Source of the DNA: Streblospio benedicti
Lineage: Eukaryota; Annelida; Polychaeta; Spionida; Spionidae
Length of the DNA stretch: 64,000 nucleotides
Direction: 5' to 3'
Assembly: GCA_019095985.1 (NCBI GenBank)
Contig: CM032667.1
Location: forward strand, 40,384,849 to 40,448,848
The stretch's first letter is position 1. Every line of letters begins with the position of its first letter. Of this stretch, positions 24,478 to 38,214 are shown in pieces. The notes below the pieces were generated by a model. The model was not told the DNA's origin. It did not search any database and saw only the letters and a program-made list of their open reading frames with translations. Both the position numbers and the translations under genes were made by a program.

Positions 24478-24545
24478 AGGGAACGATCATAAATAATGAT
24501 ACCGGTGGGGGATCGTCCAAAAAGGTGTGGGGGGGGGTGTCGTCC

Positions 24546-24582
<37 letters not shown>

Positions 24583-24817
24583 TCATTTTTTTTGGGGGGG
24601 TCGCTGAACTTTATTATCACGCTATGGTATTTTTTTAATTTTCTTTTAGCAATTGTCCATACATACAATGACTATGTAGAGGACTTTTGCTTTAGTGAAG
24701 GGGGGGGGGGTCACTCAACTTTTTAAAATGTTGATGGGGGGTCGGTTAACTTTTTCTTCGTGTCCCAAAAATGGACGACCCCCCTCCCCCCGGTATCATT
24801 ATTTATGATCGTTCCCT
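24478..24817. mobile_element. 340-bp MITE with perfect 28-bp TIRs and G-rich internal monomers
   Basis: The TIR begins AGGGAACGATCATAAATAAT and runs 28 bp without mismatch at both ends (24478-24505, 24790-24817). Inside are repeated GGGGGGTCG.T.AACTTTTT monomers. No coding capacity. The build is the same as the element at 48816-49158, although the TIR sequences differ. Confidence 0.8.
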
Positions 24818-25339
24818 AAGTTTTTTTCGTATGAAAAATCACCATTGGTGTAAATCGCCCACCCAGTAAAACTAGTGGCACATCACTTAGTTCTTTAGCC
24901 CCATTGATAAATCAATGTCACAGTGCTGGGGTGAAATCGCCACGTAAACCCATGTAACTGCCACTGCTAAATATATGCTATTGCTATCTCCTTTAAAGTG
25001 ATTTCTCTTTAATGTGGATGTTGGGATACAAACCAGGTATTGTCGTTGTTATGATTTTAAACGTGAATATATTTGAGATTCATTGATTAGTAATACTGAT
25101 CACAGTAGACTTAGCCGTTGTGATGTTAGAGAATGGTGTGGTTTTTGTATATAGAATCTGGGTATGTGTGATCATTATTAATGTTCTATTGACCACAAAT
25201 ATCCAGATATATATTCAGAAACTTTAACAATGATTATTAGGCTGGTTTACCCTATATGAATTTGTCACAATGTTTTTTATCCGAAGACGAAGAAACGGGA
25301 GATTAAGCCACGCGTACGTACGTACATCTTTGTGTTGAA

Positions 25340-25480
25340 GTAAGCAAGCAAGTGTAAACACAGTGTTAAAGGCTATAGCGCCTTAGTTGAGTATGTAGAG
25401 AGCTGATTTCGGCAGCGAGCGTGGTACACAACTGATAGGATGACAGTTGCTACTCAACAACAGAGCTCGAAACCCCGAGA
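25340..25480 (+). mobile_element. Possible tRNA-like SINE remnant
   Basis: GCCTTAGTTGAGTATGTAGA followed about 85 bp later by GAGCTCGAAACCCCGAG loosely matches Pol III A and B boxes. Weak evidence. Confidence 0.25.
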
Positions 25481-25585
25481 TCCGTAACACAGCTCGCTCA
25501 TACCATAGACACCACCATCTCACTGGCTACTTCAAGCAGATTTCAGTGGCAATATTGGAGTTTTATGTTTAACTACAAAGTATTA

Positions 25586-25972
<387 letters not shown>

Positions 25973-26742
25973 CCAGGGGGAACCATCTTGAAATGTTTAA
26001 GTACGTTGACCAACATAATCTATAGTGCTATTGAATTTTATGGGCCTTTTGGCTCCAGATGACATGGCACCCATATTAGAACGGCAAGTCAGCTACTGTA
26101 GAGGTCATTCAGACACGAGAGCCAGTGCAAGCAAAACTACAGCCATTCAGAACAAGCAGGCCACTCAGTTGTGGTCATGAAACACGCAAACATGCTGGAA
26201 AACCAGAACAGCGTATCTAGCTGGCTATATATATTCTTTCGTACACGCGTACATACGACAATTGCAACAGTATGACGGATCCCATATGAAACGTCTGTGT
26301 TCCATGAAAGTCGAGTCGTGTAGGTTTATTTTATTTTACTTACATCATGTGGCCGTTTCGTGTAAGGTATTGTTACTGTTGAAAATTACCATAAGCACAT
26401 TAATCAGAGTAAAACGCAATGGTTGTTGTCATTTATGTCTTACTAGAGTAACATCATGTCACTAGTGCGTCGAATTCAGCACATGGCATAACATAAAACC
26501 ATATAAGTACAAGTCAAGTCAAAGTCAAGTCAAACAGTTGTTTAACATACTGACACAGCAATAAAAAACGTCGTAAAGAGGAGGTAAAGGGTATACGTTT
26601 TGGCAATCAAAGGACAAAGTCAACTGTCAAAATCATACCATAAGTATAGAATAGAACGCGATTTACGGCGTGTGTGCCGTGACGAACTGCCGGATTGTTA
26701 TCATCTCCGTGTTGTACTTTGTAGGCTTCTCATCTCCCTAAC

Positions 26743-29700
26743 ATGGGGCACCCCGTCCATCAAAACACAAGCGCGGACCGAAAGGTAAATATTACACACT
26801 ACTCTTTTTGTATTGACCATAATAACCAACAAGACACATTCGTGAAGGTTTTCATAAAATGCGCGGTAATAGAGGTGAAGTCGTGTCTGCCCAAGCTATT
26901 GTATAGGCAGATCCAGTGGGGGCGCAGGGGGCGACCCCCCTTCTCCCCACCAAAATACTTCATTTTCATAGGGTTTTTAAATCCATTTTCCGCAAAACCG
27001 CCCCCTTTTCCGAAAAATTGATTGCCTATTTATTGACTGCACGTTTAAAATTTTAAACCTGCGTCAAGTATCGCTTATATAGGAAGTACGCGTCTCCTGC
27101 AGCAGGGATGAGGCGTTGTGAAGACTTCATTGAAATGTTCGGGCGTTTGGTGAACTGGTTAGCACATCTGCCAACACACATACAGCCGGTCTTTTTAGTG
27201 TCCAGGGGATGACGTGAGTGCGATTGCACACTCGTCCTGACTACCGTCACATATCAACAAGTATCACTAATTTTGCGATAAATCCATAAAAACTTACTAT
27301 AAGTGTCTTAATATTTTCGGACATTTTCAATGTCCATCGTCTGAGACTTTTCTGTTACCAGGTGGCAGCACGTGACAGAAGTGGAAGTCGGTCAGTGTTT
27401 GTTGTTGGTGGGGTGGTCGAGGGCGCAACGCGGTGGTTTCAGTTAATGGCCCCCAGGTCTCAGAAGGTTTTGTAGGCGTGAGATAACTGGTGACTTCTGT
27501 CACGTGCTGCCACCTGGTGAAAGAAAAGTCTCAGACGATGGACATTGAAAATGTCCGAAAATATTAAGACACTTATAGTAAGTTTTTATGGATTTATCGC
27601 AAAATTAGTGATACTTGTTGATATGAAAAAGAAATCCAATGAATCTCTTTTTCCAAATACCGTCACTTAGTTTCAAGAACAACGTCACTGTCACTTATTC
27701 GACAGAACGGTGTAACAGTATGTGCTTACGTAAAATTCAATTTCACTTATTTCTATTACGATTTGCTCCGCATGCACTGGACGAATTATGCTCCGATTTC
27801 AACTCCCGAAGAAACTTTCACCAGACTTCTGTATCAGGACTAATGACCAACACAGACAGCTGCAATCTGTGCTTATCTCACAGATAGGTTCATTCAAAAG
27901 AAATACATGTAGGAATTAGCTGGCTGAAATACCCTCACCACAAGGTCCAAGTATCACTCGGACAAGGTCATAACACGCTAACGAAAGTCATTAACATTTG
28001 CTACTGTTGCCACGGGCTAGTAATTCTTAAAGGACCCATTCATGAATAAAAGGTAACATGCATTGAACTATGCCAAACTATTTCTACATCCCTGTGAAAT
28101 GAACTTTAAATAACCAAAAGACACATCTAAAATATATTGGCCGTGTGCGGTCGTGAGTGTCTATTACGTGTTTCTGTGTTCATATCCCGGGTTCACATCT
28201 ACATCTGGTGCAGTTAGCGTCTGGTGAAGCTGGTGGCAAAGAGAAGATGGACGCCTCGCGGCCCTCCAGGGGCGACTTGAACCTGCTGTACGGTGTGGAG
28301 GACGTCCCCCCGTGGTACCTCTGCATTATACTGGGATTCCAGGTACATATTACAACATTTCTTAATTTTCAGCCGTCGACTGTTTCTTGCATTTATAAAG
28401 ATTCAATGCTTATTCAATAGTTTGGAATATTTTGGAATATTGGCATTTGAATCACACTCAATGTCCATAGATGCCAATACACCAAACACTGATTGTAACG
28501 GGAAACCGACACGCTGCGCGTATAGGCATTGTTCTAATAACTTTGGGTTGAATAAGCCCGAAATAAATTAGTGTGGTAGAATGCTTTTCCGTGTAGTTAG
28601 TTTTCCGCATTTGGACATTAGTTTCTTTCATAAACTTATTTTTTCTCCAGTATCTTGACGGGCAGAAGTATCATATACTCTAGCAAATATAGAATCAGAA
28701 TCTGGAATCACACACACTTACATTAAATGACAATAGAATCAATTTGAAACATAGACTTGCAGTGTAGACAACACCACGTCAACTACGATCAACAACTAAA
28801 GATTAGTGTAGCTGCTCGCCTGCACTGTTGCAGCATTACCTCACCCTGATCGGGGCCACCGTCTCCATCCCCCTCATCCTCGCGCCCGCTATGTGTGTCA
28901 CCAGCGACCTGGTGAAAACGGAGCTGATAGGGACTATCTGCTTTGTCACCGGACTTTTTACACTATTGCAGAGTTTCTTCGGAACTAGGTGAGAAGAAGT
29001 CAAGGTTAGATTGCACTGGCAGATTCAGATATTGTAAACAGGTGTGGTGCATTTACTATTGGACCCACGGGTGAATGAGACTTCAGATGAACTAATACGG
29101 TCGGGGGTTATAAGGGTTCGAGAAATTCCATGTACCTTTTTTTGTCTCCATTTACCCCATAGGCTAATTTTAGGGGCTTATTTTCGCCACCTCCCGCAAT
29201 TTTCTCACATTGTTTCAAAACGCCTTCGTGAATGCCAGCTGGTGAATGCTAATGCTAAAACTACTTAAATATAAATTTTATATGGAAATCGATTGCCATT
29301 TACACTCCATGAACTAGGAAAACATATAGTTTGACAATAAATTTTATTAATATTTTGCAGACTGCATACAGTCCTCTTGGAAATATACTATTACCCCAAC
29401 AGATAAATATTCTCTTCATGTTGTCTCCATCCCCGCTAATGCGGCAAGGGACATACACACCATTGCCCGTACCCGTTTGCAGACTGCCCATCGTGCAGGG
29501 CGGAACCTACTCCCTGCTGACGCCAACATTCGCCATCCTGTCTCTGCCACAGTTTGTATGTCCGCAGATGCCAGGTAAATATCAAAATACAGTGCACTTG
29601 AAGGAGGCAAACTCTTGCCTATTATACCATTGCGTAGTTTGAATGTTGAGCATATAACATTGAGATCACACTAACCTGTAATGCTTTGTACATCATAGAA

Positions 29701-32700
29701 TAAGTTTCGATAAATCCAGAGTTTAAACTTACAATTCTATGTCTGATTTATTGCAACTGTTGTACATTGGCAGCGCCCGGAGACAACTTCACTGACTATA
29801 ACGCCACTAATGATACCAATATGGATGACATTTGGAAGATCCGTATTAGAGAGGTAGGATGACACCAGAGTATGGGGTGTGCGTTCTGGAGCGTTTGTGT
29901 TCGTATGAATATTTTTTAAATTAAGTCAGTATTCCGATCATCCTTCAATTTCACTACCAATAAACAAGATTTGTTCTTATCTGCAGTCAACCCATGTAGT
30001 TGGACCTATGTGGCTTGCATTCTACTTTCCATTCTCAAAATTATTTACAGATCCAGGGTGCGATTATTGGAGCGTCCTGTTTTGAGATCCTGATTGGCGC
30101 CTGTGGTCTCGTTGGCTTCCTTATGAGGTTCATCGGACCACTGGCTATTGCGCCCATGGTCACCCTCATTGGAATCTCTCTGTTTCAACCTGCTGCTAAC
30201 TTCTGCTCTGGCAACTGGCCAATAGCCATCATGTAAGTATCTAGCGACTGGTGGCATAATTTAGATTGTTTTAGATGTTTGCTTGATTTTTGTTTGTGTT
30301 TTATTAAAACATCTGTGCTGCAAATCCATCTGCACAAGTTATACACACTAATTCACTTGTTTAAACCTACTTTTGAATTAGTTTTAAAAGCATATCCCAG
30401 AGAGCTTTGTGCGATATTTTCTTAAGTCTCCTGCCAATCAGTCGCATTGTGAGGCGAACCCATTTGAAAGGAAAAATGAATTAGAATTCCCATCAGCCGC
30501 CTAAAGCAGACCTTAATAAGAATCCTGGGGCCCTATCCCTAACCCCTACCACACGCACACTCAGGTCCGCCACTGTACGGTGACTGTAAGTGTTTTATAA
30601 TTATGCAGTCTGTAAATTGCAGGACTATAGCGTTGATCACCATCTTCTCCCAGTACTTGCGCAACGTGACCATCCCATACTGCTTCTACAGCCGAAAAGA
30701 CAAGTCATGCAGAAAGGCGGGGTGTCAGGCATTCCAACTTTTTCCGGTATTTACCCCCCTCTCGTCTACTTACACTTTACGCAAGTTTAATTCATAGTTT
30801 GCGTCATGTAAGATTATGTATATCTAAAACATTATCTATACATTTTCACAAACTACTTAAGGTAGACTACAATATGAGTAAAGTTATCTAAACCCAATCA
30901 TACTTGCCAAAGTAGAATGTGCCTCTTGGTTATGTGTTACAGGTGATTCTTGGCATCCTCACGTCCTGGCTGATCTGCTACATTCTCACTGTGACTGACG
31001 CCATCGCCCCGGAGGACCAGGGCGGTTGGGGTTTCACCGCGAGAACAGACATCAGGGCCAGTGCTCTAGTGGACGCGCCATGGTTCAGGTTCCCGTACCC
31101 ATGTAAGCCTTTTCACCACTAAAAGTCTCAATAATATACCTATGGAATTTATATATGAACAAAATCAAAAATGTCACCGCACCAAAAACATTGCTAAAAA
31201 CTGTAAGCCTAAGCACAACCCAGCAATGTGGTCATTTTGACTTTACTCTTTTCCGTGTCTTCCTGAATAGGTTTGGCTTACTGGCTGAGTACTGGCTCTG
31301 CACTGCCTACAAACAGTCAGGCAATTGTTTCATTTACCATAGAGGAAGTTTGTTATTTACTGTCTTTACTGTCTCCTCACTGCCTCACAAAAGTACTTTC
31401 TCCCCACTTTCGCTGCAATGTACACACACTGATACCCATGGCCTCCTTGAGTCTGTGGCAGTAGCGAGGCAACTGCAGTAGACAAGCACACTGCCGATTG
31501 TGCCCTAGATGTAACTGAGGTTAGTAGACTCCTACTAGAAATTCACAATTTCAAGAAATCCATATATGCATGTATTTTCTGTATAATCCTAGGTCAATGG
31601 GGTGTTCCCACATTCAGTGTAGCTGCAGTATTTGGTATGCTGGCTGGTACGATTGCCAGTACTCTAGAGTCCGTGGGGGATTACTACGCCTGTGCACGGC
31701 TGGCGGGAGCACCTCCTCCCCCTATACACGCCATCAATAGGGGTGAGTACTGCAAATATCCAATTCAATGACCAAGGGTGACTTTTGCACTGTCCAACTT
31801 GTTATTACATAACACTGGACTTTCAATTAGTAGGACGTAATCAAATACCCTAAAGTCAGATATTTGATTGCATTACAGACGTTACTCTAACCAATACACA
31901 CGTTACACTGACGTTCAAGTCTGTATTTTAATTGGTCGGGGGTGTGAGCATTTATTTTTTCACTGTCACTGGTAGGACTGCTGGTGGAAGGTATCGAGTG
32001 TGTGCTTGCCGGCCTTTGGGGGTCAGGAAACGGCACAGCGTCATATACGGAGAACATTGGAGCCATTGGCATCACGAAGGTTTGCCATAAACAATACAAG
32101 ACATATCGCTCGGTCGTGTTACACGTCATTGTTGACTGACTGTCCTGCTAAGGTCGTTATGTTTCTCATGTCTCTTGCAGCTATAATAGTGCTGTATTTT
32201 TCCCATCGTCATATCTTACAGCCACATACACACTAACGTAGATATTACAACACTGAATGTACATTGTAAATGAGTTTCCTGTAGAGGTTAACATTTAGTT
32301 ATTTTGTGAATCCACCTTTAAACGTGAATGTATTAGTGTTAAAAATGAATATTTATGAGTGTCCCAACCTTTACCGGGATGGTTTTATGGAATAATGTTT
32401 TAGAATAATTGTTAACAAATTCAAAGTAGGTAGGGCCGTCTAGGTATATGCAAAGATTCTTTTAGTGTATAAAATGTCTATTAAACTATACATATGAACA
32501 GCCATGCAATGATCATTGTATTTCATAATCAATTGTTAGTTGAGACTTTAGCAGAGAGCATAATGGCCTCAAAGTTCCCACTAATCTATCGGCTGGCATT
32601 ATGTTATGAATACATATATACTAGTAGTTTTTGCTTGTCAAGTGACTTATTTAAGGAATCATATTTTGCCAAGTCATCACACTCTACTTGTGGACGTAAT

Positions 32701-34535
32701 AAGCCCGTCCCTGCTATGTAGGTGGGCAGCCGCGCGGTGATCATCACGGGCGGCTTCATCACCATCTTCCTCGGGCTGTTCACCAAGTTCGGCGCGCTCT
32801 TCGTCACCATCCCGGACCCCATCATCGGCGGCCTCTTCATGGTCATGTTCGGTACGTGCACCAGCGTCACGGCACGGGCTAGAGTGGTGATCCACACGTG
32901 TTATCTTTGCGAACGTGTTTGTCAGGCTACGTAAAAAGTGTACTACGTCTATGACCATTTTTGACGGAAGATACGCCAATGCCGTGTACGTGTGTATTCA
33001 CGAAACCCGACCAGATCATGAATAGTGCGACATGTGGTAATTGTCAAACTTACGACATGTGCATGGCAGTAAAAACGGCAACAAAGGACATACACTAAAT
33101 GAACCAACATGTACCTATGTAATCAATACATGTATATACGAATGTTGACTTTGACTGTGTGCTAAGCCCGCCAATGAGTAACCGTTAGATGATGGAAGTC
33201 GGGTGCTAGCTTTGTGGTATTCATTTGTAACCTTTTTTTTGTCTTCGAGACAATAGCTTCACAATGATTGTCCATATTACACAATAGCTCAGCTCGTTAA
33301 TTCCAATATACGAGATGAAACCTCCTATAATAATTTCATTTGAAGATTAATTCTCCTAGGCATGATCGCTGCTATCGGTGTGTCCAACCTTCAATTCGTG
33401 GATCTCAATTCCTCGCGGAATCTCTTCATCTTCGGGTTTTCTCTCTTCTTCGGACTTTCTCTGCCGCAATGGCTTGCTGCAAACCCGGATAGCATCAAAA
33501 CAGGTTTGCAATATCGTCATATGTTTCTTAAAATCCATTCATTTTCAATGTGCTATATTGCTACTGGTTTAGGCTACGCTGATTTGAGCTAAAACATGTT
33601 CTACTTTTATTGCTCTATTTTGCAGGCAGTGACATTGCTGATCAGATTCTGACAGTTCTCTTCAGGACCTCCATGTTCGTGGGCTTGGTTGTTGGCTTTT
33701 CTTGGATAACACCATTCCGGGTGAGTTCACGTTCATCGAAAGGGTGGGAGGGTATTTGTTCTCTGAGTAATGAACCTATGTCTGTGCAATGGGTACTTGC
33801 ATTTTCTCCTGCAACCCCCCCCCGCGCTCATATTGGGGTTACGCTTGATAGTTACTTATATTACGTACACAGTGAACTCTTAGGTACTATGGAAGAGAGA
33901 GGCATCCGGGCGTGGCAACAGGTGGTGGTAGACTCCGGGCGGGGAGACGTCCTGGAGGTTCGAGACCGAGTGTACGACCTGCCGTGGTGCATGCCGTGTG
34001 TGAACAGGTAACTGTAACGAATGCACATGCCTATTCATCTACTCGAGTGGTGTTTAGACACTTTTTCATGGGGCTGAGCTTCTGTGTGACTACATGCATT
34101 GTCACTTGACTTACCAACTACGCTACAAATAAACAAAATGGTACTATAGTGTAATTCTAAAAGAGATATATAAGTGGGGGAAGCAACCTCATAAACGTAC
34201 TATAAAAGTAGTAACCATATTCATTCTAAAATAGATAACAGTAATAACTATGTCTAGCACCATAAATAATCCCTAATACATGTGATGTGCATGTAGCCTA
34301 GTATGTACATGTACGTCCTACAAAAATGCCACTACTTATGAGTGCACATGGCAGGTGGCGGTGGACGCGCTACGTGCCCTTCTGTCCTCCCTTCCGGGGC
34401 GCGGCATGTGGCTCTGCCGGCGCCGGCGGCCAGCCAGTGGAGGGAAGTGCCGAGTACGGTGTGCTGGCTGGTGACAAGACAGGGCGGTCGGCTCAGTCAA
34501 CAGGGGATGGAGTCAGCACCACCACGCATTTCTGA
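26743..34535 (+). CDS. SLC23: SLC23-family nucleobase-ascorbate transporter
   Basis: Sodium-coupled NAT/NCS2 carrier of the plasma membrane. Exons: 26743-26784, 28214-28342, 28834-28988, 29483-29574, 29774-29853, 30051-30232, 30623-30746, 30943-31102, 31593-31742, 31976-32079, 32722-32851, 33360-33503, 33626-33720, 33884-34007, 34355-34535; about 630 residues. Landmarks in order: [15 protein letters not shown] and HYLT (the QH motif of span 1), [83 protein letters not shown] (NAT signature), [30 protein letters not shown]. The fit to vertebrate SLC23A1/2 is end to end. The exon at 33626-33720 needs one extra T in the T-run at 33697-33700 to read FLDNTIPG and keep phase with the next exon. The first exon is inferred from phase; a second ATG at 28247 is an alternative start. 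The NAT signature starts with Glu, where ascorbate carriers have Pro. Confidence 0.92.
27141..27250 (+). mobile_element. tRNA-like SINE remnant
   Basis: TTTGGTGAACTGGTTAGCAC followed about 60 bp later by TGACGTGAGTGCGATTGCAC resembles A and B boxes of a tRNA-derived SINE. It abuts the left arm of the inverted repeat that starts at 27251, inside SLC23 intron 1. Confidence 0.4.
27251..27624. repeat. Foldback with 132-bp near-perfect arms
   Basis: Arms 27251-27382 and 27493-27624 are inverted copies that differ at about two adjacent bases (CTGTTACC versus CTTTCACC) around a 110-bp loop. Arms begin ATATCAACAAGTATCACTAA. No target duplication was seen. Lying in intron 1 of SLC23, it would fold into a long double-stranded hairpin in the pre-mRNA. 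Confidence 0.9.
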
Positions 34536-35205
34536 TGAACTGATGAACGATTTGCATCAAAGGCAACTCCATCCGTTGATGTCTTTTGAATGAAACTTGA
34601 TTTTCTCAAATCTATATATACTATTTGAGGGTCACATCGACTTATGCAGTTGGCTTTGATTTGCATCACTGATAAATGGGATGAAGCACGTACATTGTAG
34701 CACGTCTGTGTTCATACTTGAATACGTGTAGCTTTATTAATGGTTTATGTATTAGACTATGTGGCTGTGTTGGTCACTACACGTCTTAGCGCTTGTTATG
34801 TTGTTCATTTTATCCATGATTTATGTGTAGATCATACCACAAAGAAAAAGGATTATACTCATATTCAGTAAATTTGTCTACTAGAGTTTTGCCCTAGACG
34901 CTTCTCAATGGTCAACTCTCTCCATGTGGCATTTCTTTTCTTGAGGGGGGGGGGGGCAGGTACACGTCATTTAGACATTGAATTGCAAAGTTAGTCCAGC
35001 GCCCTGCATTATGCACTTGTGTATTAGAAGTTACTGACTCACTTTTATTACAGTTGATTTGTTTTTACTTTTTGGTCTAAACGTATGTATGTTGATGTAT
35101 TTTTGTAACTGGTTCATTGGTGATGATAATAGGGTTTGGTCTGTGGGTACATGGGGGAAAGTACAAATTGGCTGGTTGGCTACTGATATATAGACCACAT
35201 ACCAG

Positions 35206-35351
35206 TCACTGCAAACTCATCAATTATTGTGATGGCGTCTGCCGCCGCCGCGCACCCCGCCGCCGGCGCCCTTTTACCTGTGGAGCAGACGACGAGTTTG
35301 TGCGATCGATTCAGCGAGCACCTGCTCAACGCATCTGTTACGGGCACCTGA
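35206..35351 (+). CDS. Orphan GC-rich exon-like open frame
   Basis: After a possible acceptor (CATACCAG|TC, ending 35205) an open frame runs to TGA at 35349-35351. From the ATG at 35232 it encodes 39 residues starting MASAAAAHPAAGALLPVEQT and including SLCDRFSEHLLN. Base composition is GC-rich like the exons of SLC23 and the LAPTM-like gene, and unlike the flanking AT-rich DNA. I do not recognise the sequence. It may be a terminal exon, a small ORF, or a fragment of a lost gene; no partner exon was found. Confidence 0.3.
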
Positions 35352-35778
35352 TCGATCTGGCACGGACGAGACTTGCCTGCGTGCAGCCTAAATCTGTGAA
35401 CTATAATGAATATGATCAATGCACACACGAGTTTTAATCACTATGAAAGTATTAAGCACTAATAAGCAGTGAGTGCTAATTTAAACTATCTGACTAATTC
35501 AGTAACTTTTGAAATTGAGAGATGCAACTTGTTTGCTTTATTGTGATTACCACATTGTAATGCTGATGGAGATTGATAATAGGCGTGATTCCTACTGATT
35601 GTATCATCTATCATGAATCATTGCCTAAAATGTAGTGCATGTTAAACTACCTGAATATAGAAATAATTGCTATATATGAATAGATGGATATCATTATAAG
35701 TAACACATAGGAGGCTTCTCTCTGAACGGTCATATTTGCATGTAAGTATAGTGGGCACAACTCTGAAGGATTTATAAA

Positions 35779-35784
35779 AATAAA
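35779..35784 (+). promoter_or_regulatory. Candidate poly(A) signal AATAAA
   Basis: First clear AATAAA found downstream of the SLC23 stop, 1.24 kb away. It could serve SLC23 with a long 3' UTR, or the orphan frame at 35206-35351. Confidence 0.3.
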
Positions 35785-35989
35785 TCAATGGTATTTCCAA
35801 TCAAGTGAATACCTTTTACAATGATTGTTAGACGTTTTATTTAGATTGAATTGTGTTATGCATGCATTACTTCAATATAAACTTAAAGAATGTATATGAA
35901 AGCTACGTATGATCAGTTTTAATATTAAATCATACATATTACATTTAAATCAACATTTGGCCATAAGTTTGTATCATGTAAGGGCCACC

Positions 35990-36309
35990 GGGGAGGGGGT
36001 GTCCCTGCATAGGATGTTCTGGTTTGATAGTTTCAATATAAAATACATATATAAGATAAAACAGAATCGGGGTAAAATACTTGCTATCAAGTCAGAACCA
36101 GGGCATTAGAAATCGTATCTTTCTCGGTTTCCACTGCTGTGTGTGCAACACAGCAGCCAAACATGACATAAAGATGAAGTTCATGATCAACATGAGAAGA
36201 AATCCCTAAAATGTTGTGTAAATAGAATATTGGTAATTATTCTATTGCATACTATCAGATAGAACCAGGATAAACTATAACATCAAAACATCAGGGACAC
36301 CGCCTCCCC
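35990..36309. mobile_element. 320-bp MITE
   Basis: Ends GGGGAGGGGGTGTCCCTG (left) and the inverse of GGGGAGGCGGTGTCCCTG (right); inverted similarity continues inward with GATGTT.TG.TTTGATAG-like sequence. No coding potential. Confidence 0.6.
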
Positions 36310-38214
36310 AGGTCGAGTGACGAGGGTATATACAGGAATGATTTTTCACTTATTCGACGTTGTTGGCAGAAAACAATCAACTAACTATTTATACAAAGCA
36401 GCATACTTTGAAACTTTTAACAATTTAAACATTTTAAAAAGCTATGGGAATTTAATAGCATTATATCTTACACGAGCGCACCAATAAAAATGTAGTTTTA
36501 AAATGAATATGCATATACACGGTAGTTCCCTTCCTTTTTATGTAGATATGTACATTAACTTTTATGCTCTTTACATACATAACAGAACCTGTATATCAGC
36601 ATAACCGTTTATTTTTTTATCATTACATAACTCATATGTCTATAAGCAAAATATAGCTATTTAAATGCATAGAAAAAACTTTAAATTCCACTTTAGCAAC
36701 CAGCCTTTACCATTAGTAGATCATATAGACTAATATAGGCTGGTCTGATCACGAAAACACTAAATAATGTAAGGCAAAAGATCCTAGGGCATATTTTGCG
36801 TTGCACCGATTACTAGTGCCTACTTTATTATTTCATTGCAGGAATATAAAATAAGTAACCAAAACTATAGAGTAGATATGAAGCACCCTAAAATGAAATA
36901 TATTCAGAGAATTATATGTGCGTTGTGTTTGTCAAAATATAAATCACGGAGTTAAACTTTGGAACATTCTATGTTATTGTTTTATCTGTACCCCCACATC
37001 AAACCCTCTCCCTTGAATAATTGCTGGTGTCCTTGTGGAGTTATGAGCCACGGGTAGCCAGGTAAACGGAATCCTGGTTACTGGATATCATGGATATATG
37101 AGCCTACTCAAACTAAACCAACCGTACTATGGTTATACGCGATTTCAATGTGCATTAAACACAAATCAATTCAAGTCACATAACTTGAAACATACTACAA
37201 ATAAGTTGGACATACAGTGAAGGAACTATCAAAATGCAAAATATAATATAATCATGTTTTGATGGCTAACTATGCACTTTAAGAAACCAGCGTATGAAAA
37301 AAATCATAATATGATACAGGGTGTCACACTATTATGGATTTGACATCTTTAGCAGGTGAGGTGGTACAAATGCTCTTTTCTTGTGTATGCATGTGAAATG
37401 CTTTGTTCTACTAAACTACGGGTAATATAGATAATGTAAATTACATCTATGGCGTGTATTGAAGAAACATTGTCAGGCAATTCTAGTGAATGAATCAATC
37501 GAAGAGATTTAAAAATAAAAAATGGTTCTGCTTTGTACAAGTACATTGTATAGTTTAACTTTTGTCAGCAACACGAAGATACCAGTATAAACACAAACTG
37601 ACCATTAATATCATTAATCATGTTAAAATGTATGAAAAGATTTAGATTCTCTGCATACATTCGGCGAAAATATTACTGTCTTTGAACAAACTTAAACAAA
37701 ACTGTTGTACCTCATACGAACCTTTACTTTCCTTCGGTATAGTTGATATAACCTTAAACCTGTGTTAATGGCACATCAGGGCATTGGCCATGTGAGGTAA
37801 GATAACAAGTGTGTACTTTGTAGGCCCATGTTTGCCAATAAACCTTTTTTATGATTTAGAAGTCTTTTTTTTGCATACAGGGTGAATGCAAATTGTGCTT
37901 ATGTAACCATTTAAACGATCTTTCAAAATAGTAATGATATGTTGCTACTTTGAAATGCTTAAGATTAGCATTGGTTATCTCTTCACTAATTTTGCCAAGT
38001 TGCTGTAAAACATGTATACTTGTACTTTTAAAATACACATACTATTGCGTGTAGTTATACTGTTACATTTACTATCACATTTATTTGAACACTTAACTCA
38101 TTTAGACTACTCATTAAGTGCATCTTGATTGTAGTTCATTGTCACGTAGATAGCAGATGAGGCTTCATGAAGATAAACTACAGATCTATTTCAGACATAC
38201 ACCTGTACATGATG

